Below are positions 33,499-34,212 of a stretch of 34,212 nucleotides of DNA, one piece after another (within the stretch, counting starts at the first letter, position 1; each line of letters opens with the position of its first letter). The position numbers and the translations under genes were made by a program. The DNA is from a virus, in the IMG/VR virus record IMGVR_UViG_3300012000_000027, positions 15,246 through 49,457 of that record; one strand, given 5' to 3'. A model generated the notes under the pieces. That model worked only from the letters and a program-made list of their open reading frames with translations. It did not search any database and was not told the origin of the DNA.

Positions 33499-33779
33499 AA
33501 GAATGCCGCTTCTAATGGAGTTTGATTAATTGGCATTGCTGAATAAGGAGTAGTATTCTCTATATCTATTTCTTTACCAATTGTCTTTACATTCACTGGT
33601 GCATAATAGATTCTTTTCTTTGGATTGTAGAATGAATGAATGGTTTTGGTACTGGCGCCAAGGTTATAATCAAATTTGCGATGACAAAGGAGCATAATGC
33701 GAATAGTACTTGGATTGAATTGTTCATACTCATAAGAATAACCATCAGGTGCAGAATAAGGTAGAGGTGGAATTTTCAA
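33495..33779 (-). CDS. Conserved cyanophage protein (94 aa)
   Basis: MKIPPLPYSAPDGYSYEYEQ, then TIRIMLLCHRKFDYNLGAST and KRIYYAPVNVKTIGKEIDIE. The motifs YSYE.E.F....IRI...HR.KFDYNLG and Y.PINS/PVN.K..G..VDI.NTTPYSAM (here with I in place of V) are ones I recall from a cyanophage family of unknown function. Forms an overlapping pair with the 61-residue gene. Confidence 0.78.
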   Translation of the reverse strand: MKIPPLPYSAPDGYSYEYEQFNPSTIRIMLLCHRKFDYNLGASTKTIHSFYNPKKRIYYAPVNVKTIGKEIDIENTTPYSAMPINQTPLEAAFL

Positions 33780-33828
33780 GTTTAATCGTCAACTAACAAA
33801 ACTATAATAGCAAGAAAAACATCAAAAG

Positions 33829-34020
33829 TCAAATACTTTGTGACACTATTTCAACCGTCCATTTTTTATATTGTTTATATACACCATTGGCAACTCTACA
33901 CATACCACTACAATTCAAATTGTTTGTCTCACAAAAGTTTTTCAATCTATTTGTAATAAAAATTTCACCAAGAGGATTTGTAATTTTATAAGTTTTTTTA
34001 CATATTTTATTATTTATCAT
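33829..34020 (-). CDS. Homing endonuclease C-terminal-like fragment (63 aa)
   Basis: YKITNPLGEIFITNRLKNFC, then ETNNLNCSGMCRVANGVYKQ and YKKWTVEIV match the small helix-turn-helix module (NUMOD/IENR type) at the C-terminus of phage HNH and GIY-YIG homing enzymes. No catalytic domain is present. It may be a decayed homing gene whose N-terminal half was lost, or a stand-alone DNA-binding protein. A GTGACACTATTTCAACC sequence near its 3' end resembles the junction element in reverse orientation. Confidence 0.6.
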   Translation of the reverse strand: MINNKICKKTYKITNPLGEIFITNRLKNFCETNNLNCSGMCRVANGVYKQYKKWTVEIVSQSI

Positions 34021-34077
34021 TCTAGCATATGGATTATTTAAATATGCTAAAATAAAATATAAAAATTGAATCTGTTT

Positions 34078-34085
34078 TATAAATA
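34078..34085 (+). promoter_or_regulatory. Late promoter (first of a pair)
   Basis: TATAAATA on the plus strand, 35 nt before the ATG at 34121. Confidence 0.65.
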
Positions 34086-34102
34086 GCTTAAAAAATATTA
34101 GA

Positions 34103-34110
34103 TATAAATA
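34103..34110 (+). promoter_or_regulatory. Late promoter (second of a pair)
   Basis: TATAAATA on the plus strand, 10 nt before the ATG at 34121, which would leave almost no leader if used; the first one may be the working copy. Confidence 0.5.
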
Positions 34111-34120
34111 TATATTAAAA

Positions 34121-34212
34121 ATGGCAACACAATATTTAAGACAACAAGTAATACATATTGCTGATGAATTAAAAATTTCACATGGTGATGATTATAGTAG
34201 TGAAGTTTGCAA
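34121..34212 (+). CDS. Plus-strand gene, 5' end only (30 codons visible)
   Basis: MATQYLRQQVIHIADELKIS, then HGDDYSSEVC before the right edge. Too short to identify. Plus strand, with two tandem TATAAATA promoters in front, so a late gene; the window's other plus-strand genes are all homing endonucleases, but this start does not show such motifs. Confidence 0.6.
   Translation, partial: MATQYLRQQVIHIADELKISHGDDYSSEVC

Noticed and set aside
1-34212. tRNA genes
   Set aside because: No cloverleaf with a GTTCRAATC T-loop was noticed in the gaps; a tRNA-finding program would be decisive.
1-34212. Insertion sequences or integrase/attachment sites
   Set aside because: No transposase, integrase or flanking target duplication was seen; mobile DNA here is of the homing endonuclease kind.

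Overview
The window is most likely part of a T4-type cyanomyovirus genome (a Synechococcus/Prochlorococcus phage). The evidence is a run of T4-type baseplate wedge genes (gp25, gp6, a giant protein at the gp7 position, gp8), a SpeD-type S-adenosylmethionine decarboxylase beside gp25, T4-style late promoters (TATAAATA), and many very small, tightly packed unknown genes with free-standing homing endonuclease genes among them. Nearly every gene lies on the minus strand. Only three homing endonuclease genes and an incomplete gene at the right edge lie on the plus strand.

Layout, left to right. 1-15010 is the AT-rich structural module: the 5' part of gp8, a 3952-residue virion protein with a YHYH-like segment, gp6 and gp25. 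15037-17156 holds small cyanophage-type genes, speD, a GT-A-fold glycosyltransferase-like gene behind a textbook sigma-70-like promoter (TTGACA-N17-TATGAT), and a small AbrB-like protein. From about 17.2 to 22.7 kb base composition is visibly richer in G+C. This part holds small unknown genes, a winged-helix-like protein with a TTG start, and a 223-residue cysteine-rich protein of a widespread phage family. From 22.7 to 34.2 kb there are more small genes, a GNAT acetyltransferase, several recognisable but functionally unknown cyanophage families, two GIY-YIG genes and one HNH gene on the plus strand, a NUMOD3-type gene on the minus strand, and a possible remnant of another such gene.

The accessory region is built from repeated modules. 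In gene orientation, a module has a gene whose 3' end runs into a conserved junction sequence of the form GTGACA(n7)AACTGGCACA. A GC-rich hairpin follows, then a -10-like TATACT or TATAAT, a short leader that is often CA-rich and without a Shine-Dalgarno sequence, and the next ATG. This looks like a cyanophage counterpart of the promoter/stem-loop cassettes (PeSL elements) known from T4-type phages, and could allow small genes to be swapped at shared junctions.

A second layer is a palindrome, TCTCGWCGAGA, clustered upstream of three small genes (near 19.7, 23.2 and 26.5 kb). One copy sits in the 17-bp spacer of a promoter-like sequence, where a regulator could bind. Other structures are a 34-nt inverted repeat, two diverged copies of a 75-nt sequence, an exact 39-bp direct repeat with GGCATTTATAA units, and three DnaA-box-like 9-mers. 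All functions beyond the recognised families are inference from reading the sequence. No database search was run.
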